Assembly: GCF_000003855.2 (NCBI RefSeq)
Contig: NW_003101673.1
Coordinates: 885,997-949,996 of the forward strand
Reading direction: 5' to 3'
Source of the DNA: Blastomyces gilchristii SLH14081
Lineage: Eukaryota; Ascomycota; Eurotiomycetes; Onygenales; Ajellomycetaceae
DNA: 64,000 bases
The position numbers and the translations under genes are program-made. Within the stretch, counting starts at the first letter, position 1; every line of letters starts with the position of its first letter. The notes under the pieces are model-generated. The model was not told the origin of the DNA and ran no database searches. It was given only the letters and a program-made list of their open reading frames with translations. This document shows, in pieces, positions 47,267 through 59,200 of the stretch.

Positions 47267-48080
47267 CTTCAATTATAGATGTATATAGTCAGAGACTATG
47301 ACATTTATCTGAGAATCTTTAGTTCTCAGAGTTTTTCCTATATCTATAGAGTCAACTATTATATATTTATCAATTTCAGATATGCAAAATCAGAAAATTT
47401 CAGCTCAGAATATAAAAACTGTTTATAAATTACAGTATTTCAACATCTTCTAATACTTTGAAATCATTTGAAAATATCATGACAAAGAAAAAGAGAACAT
47501 AGTCTTAAAGATAGACACATTAAATAGATAGATAGAAAAGAAAAGAACAGAAAGAAATAAGTATAATAAAGAGAGACTATAATAAAATAAAATTATTAAA
47601 AGATAGTATATAGCTGTTTTAACAGACTATATCTAATTAATTTTCATCTCTTCATATTCAGATACTTCTGAATTCAGTTATTTTCTTATAGCTGCTTGAG
47701 TTTCTGATAGAGAGTCTATTAAGTATTTAATTTCTGTCTCAGTTGAGAATAAGAATCTTATATTTAATTGATTTAAATCATACTTCTTTTTTAATCTGAC
47801 TCTGAGACTATTGTATAATGCATAATATATTATAATATACTCAGGATTTTCATTTGCATTGCAGAATGAGTACTCTGTTAAATCAAATCTATTATTAAAT
47901 CTTTGTATATAGAATTTGAAATAATCATGATCTAGTTTCAGCTGAATTATAGATGAGAATATTTTCTTTTTACATTTAATTAAACAAGATTTTCACTTTG
48001 ATTTTATCTTAAATCTTGAATAATGTATGCTTTTCTTTTGTTTCTGCTAGCTTTCATTTCACTTGTTTAAACAAGATTCT
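47243..48080 (-). mobile_element. LINE 3' end, 5'-truncated, copy A (minus strand)
   Basis: Read on the minus strand from about 47990 to 47640, a degraded frame ends like ORF2 of fungal Tad/I-type LINEs: a Cys-x2-Cys...His/Tyr knuckle relic (YSFCNANENPEYIIIYYAL) followed by DLNQLNIRFLFSTETEIKYL and IDSLSETQAAIRK, comparable to the LLGTPEGLKALARFLKETG-type C-terminus. About 390 bp of 3' untranslated sequence follow and end in CTATAATTGAAGAATAATAAT with an (AAT)n tail (plus strand: (ATT)n at 47243-47266). Copy A contains the empty version of the site that hAT copy 2 occupies in copy B. Confidence 0.65.
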
Positions 48081-48248
48081 TTTATTATTATTATTATTAT
48101 TATTCTTCAATTATAGATGTATGCAGTCAGAGACTATGATATCTATCTGAGAACTAAAAGTTCTCAGGGTTTTTCCTATATCTATAAAGTTAACTATTAT
48201 ACATTCATCAATTTCAGATATGTAAAATCAGAAAATTTCAGCTCAGAA
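48081..48248 (-). mobile_element. LINE 3' end, copy B, tail part
   Basis: This stretch matches 47243-47410 of copy A closely, from the (ATT)n tail through TCAATTATAGATG to GCTCAGAA. It is cut there by hAT copy 2, and GCTCAGAA (48241-48248) is repeated at 54340-54347. Together with copy A it forms a tandem pair in the same orientation. Confidence 0.75.
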
Positions 48249-49849
48249 TAGACTGACTGTGTAACCGTGTCTGAGACTAGAATCAAACTTTATAGTTATT
48301 ATATTGTCTAAAAGCATTACTTCTGATCATGATTTGTGTTCATCACATTGATTTCAAATCACATTATTTCAAATATTAAAGATTTCAGATTCACTTTTCA
48401 AATAAAAATCTAGTCTTAGATAAAGAATATACTTGAATTCTTAGTCACATTTTCATTCTGATCTTATTATTGAAAATGACATTAAATGAAACTATAAAAT
48501 CATTTCTCACTTACATAATATCATAACATAGTGCTCATTTGTTGAAAATTCAATAGAGAGTGTTATTAAATATTATTACTTTTCTAAACACAGATCATAA
48601 TTAATATCATTTTAATTAAAAAAAAATATAAAATATAAAAAATAATAAAAAAATAAAAAATAAAATAACAAGAAAAAATCACAACAAAAAAAAAAAAAAA
48701 AGAGAAAGAAAAAAAGAAGAGAAAGAAAAAAAAATAAAAATAAAAAAAATCAAGATTACAGAGCTGCAGTACTCTTAAAATACTCACTCTTCAGAGTCTT
48801 TACAATATTTATTACTAACTGTGTATTTCTCACAGTGAGAGTAACACAGCTATAATAAGTTATTATCTTAATATTATCTAATAAATAATCAGTATATATC
48901 TATATAAATGTGAATAATTAGAAAATATACACTTAAAAAGTATAATCAGAGTGAACTCTACTGTCACTTGAATAATATCAAGAGTAGAATACTGAAATCA
49001 ATGATTTCTCTTATTAATTTCATAAATAAGATGTGTGAAGATGATCTTGAGAAATATAAGATTTTCTGACTTCTGATAAAAATAGATTTTATAAAGAGAC
49101 TCTATTTTCATTATATCAGAGACTGAGTGTTATTAAAAAGTATTACTTCAATGTATATATACTTACTGCAGTAATTCATTCTCTATACATGTGACTGAGA
49201 GTTATAGCTTTCTCATGCTATATAACTCTTTCTGAGATACTGCTGTTAATTTACAACTTACACAGTCTTTCAGTTCAGTACACACTGTATATACACAGCT
49301 CTGCATGCTGAGGCTGTGTTAATCATTATAATCTAATATAATACTCACTTTTCACAGATTATGTTTTATTTAATTGAGAGAAAGAGAAGATATGACTGCT
49401 GTTTTATTTAAGAGAGAATAAATAATTGAATCTGTAGAAGATAATTTGATTTCTTCTACATTTGAAATTGATTAGTCTATACTCTTGAATTTGAGAATTT
49501 CTGAGAGTGTTTTAATAGTTTTCATATCAGCTTGAAATTAGTGATTGATTGAAGAAGAGAAAAGAAAGAAGAAAGAAATAAGAATAACTTATCTTTATAA
49601 TATAAAAATAGAGAATTGCTGCAATTATTTATTCTAGTAATAAAGATCTGTTTTCTGCATGTATCTCTAATACAGATTATATGATAACTGCACATAAAGA
49701 ATATCAACAGTACATGTATTGAATGAAGATAATATTACTATGCAATACTATAGCTGTTTCTGTACATTACTGAAAGCTGTTAATATTTTCTTTAAGTCTC
49801 TTTATATTTAATAAGTCAGTAATATATTTCAATGCACTTCTTCTTTTAT

Positions 49850-49920
49850 CATTATTATTATTATTATTATTATTATCATTATTATCATCATTACTATTAC
49901 TATCATTATTATCATTATTA

Positions 49921-49956
<36 letters not shown>

Positions 49957-49957
49957 T
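49850..49957. repeat. (ATT/ATC)n microsatellite inside hAT copy 2
   Basis: Counterpart of the tract at 3208-3335 of copy 1, here mostly ATT units, as expected after C-to-T drift. The Tyr/His-rich frame across it is not a protein. Confidence 0.85.
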
Positions 49958-51349
49958 ATTTCTGACTGTCTCTTCTGTCTTCATCTCTCTTTAACACTCA
50001 CTGAAACTAATTATATTATTCTTCTTTAAATATTCTGCAGTTCTGCAGATCATCAAGATATGTGAGTACTATCACAGATTAAAGAAAGAGAAGAAGAAGA
50101 TGTTTAAGTGAGAGAAGACAGATTGTAAGATATGTTATAATATCTTGAAGAGACTCTGTAAGAGAGTAGAATAATAATAATTTTAAGTAACACTCTTGAT
50201 AGATTTGAACTGAACTAAGTATAGAAATAATACAGATAACACTATCTGTGAGAGATTGAAAAAGAAGATAGTGAAGAGTCTCATACAGTAGTAATAAGAT
50301 TAGAAGAAGTTCTGAGAATAATTTAAGACTAAGATGAAGAGAGAGAGAGAGAAGAAGAGTATTACTATAAATAAACAGTGATAGAAAGAGATTAAGAGAG
50401 TATTAAAGTAAGAGATAAAGAAGTCAAAACTAGTAAGTTTTTTATTTATTGAGAGATAATGATTTCTGATAATACTTCTGTTCTCTAATTAATTAGCAGA
50501 AGCTGGCAGAGAAGAAGAGAATTGAGATCTTATTAAGATCTTGAATACACTTCATAATTCAGAATATTAAGAAGACAGCTCTGCTCTCTGAGTATATCAA
50601 TCTGCTTATCACTGAGATGAAACCTGAGACAGCAGATCAGAAAATGCAGGATTTTAAGATACAGATTAATCTGGCTGAGAGAGAGTAGCAGAAACTCTTC
50701 TCTGAGAAGATAGTGAAGAGAGATTTTAAGATAATTATCATCTCAGATGAGAAGAAGAAGAAGAAAAAAAAGAATGAGAAGTGAATTATAAAGAATGATA
50801 AGAAGAATGAGAAAGAGTAGAAAGATAATAAGTAGAAAAAGTTTTTTTCTTTTTATATTAATTAATTATAAGTTCATAATTATTAATAATTGAAATTAAT
50901 TTTAAGTTTTTAAAAATTATTGTACAAGTTGTAATCAAGTCATCAATAATATATATATATATATATATTTAACTATCATGATTTACAAATCACTATAATA
51001 TATAAGTATTAACATTTTTTCAATATTGATATTCATAATATTAATATATTTTTAATAATATTATCTGATAATGTAATTTAATAACACTCTCTTTCACAAT
51101 ATTAATATATTTTAAGAAATATGATAGAGATTAATCAAGATTATTTATTTACTTTTATACATTGATGATATTCAATCTGAGTTAGTACTAAAATTATAAC
51201 TAAGTTAAGAAATAAGATTATTTTCTCTTATATTAATTCTTCTTACACACATCAGTGATCAGTTATTGAAAATAAATTATCATCTTTCTTAAATTATTAT
51301 TATATCTTCTAAATTCACTTCTTTCACTTCTTTTACTTCTATTAAAGAT

Positions 51350-53960
51350 TTATAAACTCTTCAAGAAATCACTGTAAATCACAAAGTCTATATTATTTAT
51401 AATTCAACACAGAATACTCTCTTTCAATCATGATAAATAATCATCTCATTCTTCATATCTGATTTCAGACTATGAAATTTATGAAAAACTTAACATAAAC
51501 ACTGAGATGAACTATAAAATAATTATTAATAGATTGTATTATAGATTACTGAAGAGTCATCTCTCTGCTATAATTACTACAACTTCATTCAGAAACATTC
51601 ATTATAAACTGATTATAGCTCTGAAGAAATTTTCTGACATCTGAAATTATCAGAATACAGATAATAAAAGAAAAATAATCAGAAAATCACTACTAAGCTG
51701 ATAAGTTACTCTATCAGATAATAATTTTTGATAATACTAACTTTCTAATTTGAAGAAAATCATGTGAAAACAATTATGTATCAGTACTCTGATTTCATAA
51801 CTCTTATCTGATAACTTTCATGAATAATTACTTTGTAAATATATATCTCTGAATCTTTCTCTTTAATCAATTGAAAACTCTGAATTTCAAATACTTTTTC
51901 AAATACTTAATTCAAATCTTCATATTTCATATCAATTCTGGCTTCAGTTCAATCTCAAGATATACTATAAAGTTAATATATAATATTTAGAATCAGAGTT
52001 AAACAATCATTGAAGAGTATCTCTCACAGTGAATGTATGAACTAGTATAAACAATCTTGTATTTATAAGAGTTATATGTTATTACATTGATGAGAACTGA
52101 ACTTATCAAGAGATATTAATTGAATTTAAATCATTAATCAGTAGTCATACTGAGAATTATATAACAGAGATATTAATGACTGTGATTAAAAATAACTATT
52201 GAGATATTAGTCTCAGTCTTCTTATAATTATAACTAATAATACTGTGAATAACTATACTATGATGCCCCGGTGACCGAATGATTAATGCGGTCACCTGGT
52301 AGCACCTTGGTATGAGAAACCAAGGTGTGTGAGTTCGAAACCCGCAGAGAATACATTAAATCTGAAACTCAAGCACCTCAGGTTTCTAATAAATACAGAG
52401 ATGTACAAATCACTTCAATAAAATCACTCTATGTTCCTGGGCTGGGAAGTTATTATCGCATGTATCTAATTGTCACTTCTTTGTATTTCCTATGTTCTTG
52501 TTATCTTGACATGGTCTCAACACCTGTATTTCCTCCTGTATAATCAACACTTAGCCTGTATTTAACATCACGCAAGAACTTATCATAAGCTCCGCTTGCA
52601 TATGAGTATAATGAAAGAATAATAATAATAATAATAATATATGATTTAACTTATGATGTAAACACTGATAAAAAATCTTAATATTGAGATGAAGAATAAT
52701 GAGATGACTGATTCTTAGAATGAGAATAAAATGAAAGTAATTACTTAAGTAACTTTTACATTCATTTTATAAAAGATAATATTTTTTAACAACACTTTTT
52801 AATATTGCTTTTTAGTAATGCTTTTTAATAATACTACTGTTAATTTTGAATAGATTGACTAATAATTTAAATATCACAGATTTAAAACATTGCTAATACA
52901 ATTTATATCTTCTCTAAATAATAATAATAGTTTCATGATATTCAATAAATAAACAAATCAGTCATATCACTGAATATGATACAGAATGTTAGAATATGAT
53001 GAAGTTTAATATATAAGATAACTATTCAGACTCTTCAATTATGTCAGATAATTAATCATTGAGTGCAATACTCTGATTGAAAAAAGATTCAGATATTGAA
53101 ACTTTCTAATATGAAGTGAACTCAGTTGAAATATGTGATTGATTTACTGTTTCAGTTGTATAAAATAATAAAGATAGTCTCAATCACTTATATATTAATA
53201 CTGCAGTCAGTCTGATGAATATATAACAGTTTATTTACTCATTTTAAGAAGCAGTTAAATCACTTAAAAAGAAATTCAGTCTGAGATAATGCTATAGTAC
53301 AGACTATTATTACTGTAAGAGATAAACTGATATATTACTACAGCAAAACTAAACAATCTTTCATAGAGTACTATGCTGTAGCAGCTCTACTAGATTTCTT
53401 CTATTAAATTAATATTTACACTTCTCAAGATTGAACAGAGAAGAAATGAGACTCATATATTAAATTAGTCTGAGACTACTACAATACTAACTATCAGAGA
53501 TTTGAATAAGCAGATATTCAAGATGTGAAGACAGTGAAATATAATTCTCTAGTAAGTAATGATCTTTGATAACACTTTATATTATATAGAACTATAATAC
53601 TAACTTTGAAACAGAACTTATATACATTGATTGTAACTGAAAATCAGGTAAAACTATATACTTATAAAACTGAATTTGACTGCTATCTTCAAGATAATCT
53701 GATAAATTTATATATTAAATCAATTCTAGAGTTATGAAAAATTGTTAAGAGTATATATTTAACTATTATACTGATGATATGTGATATTCTGATAATTTCA
53801 TTGATAGAGATGAGAATGAAGTGAAAGTTCAACTCAAGTTAAGATATTTATCACTATTATCAGAGATAATTATAAGAAGAAATAATTAAGAAACTTATAA
53901 TTGTAAAATATGAAATTATCAGATAGTTTAATACCTCTGATCACAGTATATCAGAGAAGT
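51350..53960 (+). pseudogene. hAT transposase relic, copy 2
   Basis: Collinear with the copy 1 transposase (about 4640-6940). Again there is an IIITNNTVNNY-type block just before the SINE (about 52195-52260) and a YVIDLLFQLYK/YYYSKTK-type region at about 53130-53370. It has more stop codons than copy 1, plus a 375-bp SINE (52265-52639) that replaces the codons just after the conserved DNA-binding/catalytic block. It is non-functional. Comparing the two relics would allow the ancestral frame to be inferred statistically. Confidence 0.72.
52265..52639 (+). mobile_element. tRNA-derived SINE inside hAT copy 2
   Basis: A near full-length match to the SINE at 44972-45354, from GCCCCGGTGACCGAATG to the (AAT)n tail. 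A and B boxes are present with a few C-to-T and G-to-A changes, so it is older or more exposed to mutation than the 44972 copy. A possible short duplication (TATGAT) flanks it. Compared with hAT copy 1, about 70-85 bp of target sequence are missing at the insertion point. Confidence 0.9.
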
Positions 53961-54347
53961 GTAGTTTTATAAAAAAGTGTTCAATAAACTTGCACAAGAA
54001 TGTATTTAGTTATTTCATGAGTATTATCAATAATTGTTATCAATTCTGATTATATAAGTAATCACTGAATAAATTGAATGAGACTGATTTTAATCTTCAG
54101 TCTCAGTCTCATTCTGATTTTAAAAGAATAATCATCTTTCACAGTTTATTCTGAGAAATTACTCTCATTTCACTGTTCTTGAATTAAATCTGGTCATTTT
54201 TCATGTCATTTCTCTCAGAAATGATTCATTTTCAGATTTTTTTAAGGCTTGATTCTGATGAGACTCATGCCAAGAAATGTATAAGATCAGATCAAATGAG
54301 ATCAAATGTGAAATTCATGGATCCCGCCGGGCCAGTCTAGCTCAGAA

Positions 54348-54715
54348 TACAAAAACTGTTTATAAATTACAGTATTTTAACATCTTCTGATACTTTGAAA
54401 CCTTTTGACAATATCATGACAAAAGAAAAGAGAACACAGTCTTAAAGATAGACATATTAAATAGATAGATAGAAAAGAATAGAAAGAAAAAAGTAAAGTA
54501 AAATAAAGAGAGACTGTAACAAAACAAATTATTAAAAGATAGTATATAGCTATTTTAACAGACTATATCTGATCAATTTCCTCCTCTTCATATTCAGATA
54601 TTTCTGAATTCAGTCATTTTCTTATAGCTGCTTGAGTTTCTGATAGAAAGTCTATTAAGTATTTAATTTCTGTCTCAGTTGAGAATAAGAATCCTATATT
54701 TAATTGATTTAGATT
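54348..54715 (-). mobile_element. LINE 3' end, copy B, ORF2 C-terminal part
   Basis: Continuation of copy B after hAT copy 2. It matches 47411-47785 of copy A, including the minus-strand NLNQLNIGFLFSTETEIKYLI and LSETQAAIRK C-terminus. Similarity to copy A stops abruptly at 54715, exactly where a small TIR element begins. Confidence 0.65.
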
Positions 54716-54867
54716 GTGGTTCGGAAGAACGTACAACCGTCGGATAATAACGCGGCCGCTTCCGAACTTGCTTACGAATGTAAAGGGGCCATAGCGGCCA
54801 CCAATTAATTTAGTGTACAGTATATAAGAAGCCGGCGTACGCTTATAGATACGTTCTTCCGAACCAC
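54716..54867. mobile_element. Small TIR element (MITE), intact copy, 152 bp
   Basis: A perfect 18-bp terminal inverted repeat, GTGGTTCGGAAGAACGTA at 54716-54733 and TACGTTCTTCCGAACCAC at 54850-54867, is flanked by ATT on both sides (3-bp target duplication). The interior keeps GCGGCCGC and other CpG sites in an otherwise CpG-free block, so it inserted after most of the mutation took place. It has no coding capacity. The 3-bp duplication would fit the PIF/Harbinger group, but that is a guess. Confidence 0.85.
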
Positions 54868-55940
54868 ATTCTCTCTCACCAGATTCAGTCACACTCACAT
54901 GATCATGACATACATTCTAGCTTCATGCGGATTAGCGCGTCACTAGTGTTTACAATTATATAATCTATCTCTGATTCAGCTGGCATTCTGTATATACTCT
55001 CACAAAGAAACTTTTACTATATTATATCACTTATTTACTAACTTTTTTCATTCTTCAATCATCTTCTTTATCATCATTATCATTGAATGCTATTATCTTA
55101 TCTGAGATTTCTATCTCTTCTTCTATTCAACACTTTCTATCTGTTCATCTATTATATTATATGTATTTCTGATAATAACTCTTCATTCTTATAACAAGTG
55201 TTATCATAGTACTCATATCAGGCAGTTTGTTAGCAGTGAGTGTAATATATTATAAAATATGATCAGAACTTGTTTATTCTCTAATAATTATCAGAATATA
55301 CTACTATGAATAATATATCTTCTTCTTTTTCTTATACACTTTTAATCTTCTTTTTCTAGCAGGCATCTGATCATGTTTTGCATGAATACAGATGCTAATA
55401 TTTTGTTTTAATTTATATAAAATCTTCATATATTGACAGATTTATGTTTATTAATAATTATGATCTCAATATTGAATCATTAATTAAGAACTTAAGAGAT
55501 ATAATAATGAAGAAATTATCTGTGTTATATATAATCAGATCTTTTATATTCTCTTCTGTTTTCTCTATTTCTTTCTCTGCTACTTCTTTTTAATCTTCTA
55601 CATCTGCTTCTGTGTCTGATTCTCTCACTTTCACTATCTCTATTCTTATAACTCTTACTCTTACTACTTCTACTCTCTCTACTTCTACTATCTCTGCTTT
55701 TATTATCAGCTCTTCTCATTTTAAGAAGATGTTGTATAGACTTAAATAAATTACATTTCTCAGTATATATACTCTCACTCTTCTTATCAATCTCTAGAAT
55801 AATTTATTATATAAAGACAGTGTATAATACAACTATCTAAAGCTCAGTTATAGACACTGATTATTATATTCATTTTAAATATTTATAATAAGATAATTAT
55901 TTATTTATATCAGAGAATCACTCTCTCTCTTAATAGTATT
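54868..55940 (+). repeat. Long inverted repeat, left arm
   Basis: From about 54884 to 55940 this sequence is a diverged inverted copy of 62931-64000. Shared landmarks include TTCAGTCACACTCA, CTAGCTTCATG, CTATCTCTGATT and ATTAAGAACTT. On this strand it contains broken Ser/Leu-rich frames. Both ends coincide with small TIR elements (54716-54867 and 55941-56113). Its identity is unknown. Confidence 0.7.
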
Positions 55941-56113
55941 GTGATTCGGAAGAACGTATGACTGTCGGATAATAACGCGGCCGCTTCTGAACTTGCTTAC
56001 AAGTGTAAAGAGGTCATAGCAGCCACTAATTAATTTAGTGTATAATATTATAATATATAAGAAGCCAGTGTACATCTGTAATTATACACTGACTCAAGCA
56101 ATCTTTGAATCAC
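55941..56113. mobile_element. Small TIR element (MITE), mutated copy, 173 bp
   Basis: It begins GTGATTCGGAAGAACGTA and shares TCGGATAATAACGCGGCCGC with the intact copy at 54716. Its right end, GAATCAC, still pairs with the left end, but the inner part of the right TIR has been lost or changed. The flanks ATT and ATC fit a mutated 3-bp duplication. It has the same orientation as the first copy. Confidence 0.75.
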
Positions 56114-56299
56114 ATCTGATAGCATGTCTAAAAACCAGTGAGAAGTACAGACTTCTTCAGAGTGTGATAATTCCATCTATAAAGTGATTCATAGTTATCA
56201 TATCAGTGTGGTTCTAGAACATCTCAAAAGATAGTGTATGAAGAGTGATAAGTGAAAGAGCATCTGATTGATACTGCTTTGCTTGTTAAGGAAAAACTT

Positions 56300-59200
56300 C
56301 ACACTTAGGCAAATGCTACATACGCGAACAGATAAGATGTGAGAAAGAGAAATAAAAGTGATGAATCAGATTTAAAGAAGACTGCTCTTCACTCAAAGAG
56401 ATAAAAGAAGAAGATAATCATCATTGAAGTCATATAATGATAACAGAAATTATATAATGATATAGTAATAATGATACAGTAATATAATAATAGACATCAT
56501 ATAATTAATAAGAAATCACTGAAATGAATACCTTCTCTAGTCAATATAAACAACACTCTTCTCTGCTATCTGAACTGAAAGATATGCAGAATCTCTCAGA
56601 GAGTTTACTTAAAGCAGTAAGAAAAGTGACTGAAATCACTGAACTGAAATCAAAGCTTTATATATATATAAGAATTCTAAACAAGATCAAGGTCTTGTAT
56701 ACACAGTGACAGGCTGAGATGAAAGTCAAACAACAATTGATATTCACTGCAGATCAAGTATTCACTATAAAGAGCTTTACTGACATAATTATCATTATCA
56801 ATAAGAATAGAGAAAATCAGATCTTAGACCTGCAGCAGAAGATTGAATGTTTACACAGATAAATAACTATATTAAATCTGAAGATTCTATTATAATTGTT
56901 TATAATCTCTTCAGAAGTGTATACATCATTGAAGATCACTGCACAGAATAAGAATCTGAGCATGAAATATATCAAGTCAGAAGATCTGTCAGAGTTATCA
57001 AGCTTTAATAGTGACTGAAAAAATAATGCTGTAATCAGCTGACTAAGTCAGATGCAATTATATTATCAGATTAAATGTGAACTCACAGACAGACAGTCAA
57101 TGAAATTCTAACAAGTCTTAAGATCTGTTATATTTCTATGCAGAAAAGCAAAGTCATTATAAATAACTAATAAAAAGATAAATCTCACAGTTCTGAAGTG
57201 ATATTCATTCTTATAAATATGAAATGAGTTTTTCAAATAAATCTTGTATAACTTTGAGAAAGTGAATATATGAGATAAGTATTATAAATGCTTCACTGAG
57301 TGTAGATAAGTAAGTAATCTTATATCATACTTCACACACTTCAGCTTATACTATCTTATATTGAATAAAGAGCTTTTAATATCTTTCTATTTATAGATCT
57401 TCATTCATGATCTTACATCTGAGTTAAGAGTGAAATGAAAATGCTTAATCTTATAATCAGACATGATAAAAGAAGCATACAACATTCTCATTGTATAAAA
57501 ATAAGTGAGTCAATTACAACAGAAAATACTGCAATTGAGTATATCTCAGTGAAGAACAGATAATCAGACTTCTATAACACAAGTTACACATCTGAATGTG
57601 ATGAATCTAGATCTGAATGTCATCACTAAAGTGCTGAATCTCTTAAAAAAGAAATTCTCTGAGTGAAAATCTTGATATTATAAGTATCAAGCTTGCTTCA
57701 ACTGTGAATGTTAAAATCATGATGTAAAAGATTACACTCAGTGTGTGCAGTCAAGAGAAGCAAGAGAGTCAAAAAACTAGCAGAATCAGTAAGCTTAGAG
57801 ATACTCACTGATATTCTATGAAAAGTCTTCAAAGTGAAAGAGATGCCTATGTTAGAAGACTCTCTGAATTCTGTGAATACTAAGAGAAAGCAGGCTTCTG
57901 ACTGAGATACAGATGAGAATGAAGTGAATACTCATCTCAATATCTTAAGACCTGAAATGTTAATGTATAAGAGGCACTTGAGTAAGAATTGAGAGATGAC
58001 TGCAAAAGTGTTAGCAGATACAGAAGCTTCTATATAATATATTAATAATTATATAATCTGAAGACTGAAAGAGATCTACTGAGTGAAGAATTTCTGATAT
58101 ATAAGATTATCTGATAATTAATATTTGATATCATCTGCAAGAGTAAGAGTTCTCTTATACTTCAGAGAATAATCTTGCTATATTTGAGTATAAGAGCTGC
58201 AGAACATGAAATACAATCTTATTCTCAGACTTAATTAATTTCAAAGATTCAATTCACAGATTCAATGCTGTACATGTCATATGCAGTTAACTGATAAGAA
58301 GAAAATAATTCATACAATTCTATCAACTGATCTGAGAAGAACATTTCATATCTCTGATATAGAAGAGTTAAATCTGCTTACACATTAATAAGCAAAGAGA
58401 ATAATTCATAAGATCTTATCTGAAAGCATTCTGTATATCATACAGAATCTGAAAGTGGAGAAAACCAAGATAAAGAATATATAAGAGAATAAATATATAA
58501 AGAAGCTTCTGAAGAAGTATGAAAAGATCTTCTGAACAGATCTTTCACTGAAATTACTGCTGAAACAAGGATTCATATATAAGATTAATACAGAGAATGT
58601 GAAATCAGTCAATCAAAATGTGTACTCTCTGTTACAAATATATCTTGAAGAACAGAAGTATCAGATCACAGACCTTCTAGAATATGATCTTATATAACTC
58701 TTATCAAGTACATAGAGCTTTTCAGTTCTCTTCATGAAAAAGATGAGTGAGAAGTGATGAATGTGTATTGATTATTAAGAACTCAACAAGCTTATAATCA
58801 AGAATAAATATCTATTATCACAGATTCAATAACAGTTGAATACAGTTGAAAACATCTGATATCTATCAAAGATTGATTTTCTCTCAGAATACTGATAGAT
58901 CTGTGTAGACAAACTATCAGTTCTGTGAACTGTGTTTAATATATAATAAGAGAAGTTTGAATTTCTGATAATATTATTCAGTCTGATAAATGTACTCATT
59001 ATCTTTCAAATGATGATGAATATAATTCTTCATAAATAGAATGAAACCTCATGTCTTGTATATCTTAATAATATTCTAGTCTTTTCAAACTCATATAATG
59101 AATATCTGAAGTATCTTGATGAAGTGCTTACAACTCTGACAGAGTATAAGCTCTATATTAAATTAATCAAGTGTGTGTTTAAAATGAAAGAGTTGAAGTT

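Larger units (their letters stand above)
48249..54339 (+). mobile_element. hAT DNA transposon, copy 2 (decayed, carries a SINE)
   Basis: The element runs from TAGACTGACTGTG to GGGCCAGTCTA and is flanked by the 8-bp duplication GCTCAGAA (48241-48248 and 54340-54347). The LINE copy at 47403-47410 shows the same sequence with one GCTCAGAA and no insertion, so the borders are certain. It is collinear with copy 1 (1609-7329), differing mainly by C-to-T and G-to-A changes; copy 2 is the more mutated of the two. Near 52265-52639 it contains a SINE, and about 70-85 bp present in copy 1 at that place are absent. An additional short stretch near 51050-51105 is not in copy 1. Confidence 0.9.

Noticed and set aside
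54614..54898. 94-codon minus-strand frame
   Set aside because: It runs through the small TIR element into the end of a LINE ORF2; only the last part derives from a protein, so it is a chance fusion.
55525..55719. Arg/Ser-rich minus-strand frame resembling an SR protein
   Set aside because: It is antisense to a CT-rich simple stretch in the inverted-repeat arm; the repetitive composition explains the Arg/Ser pattern.
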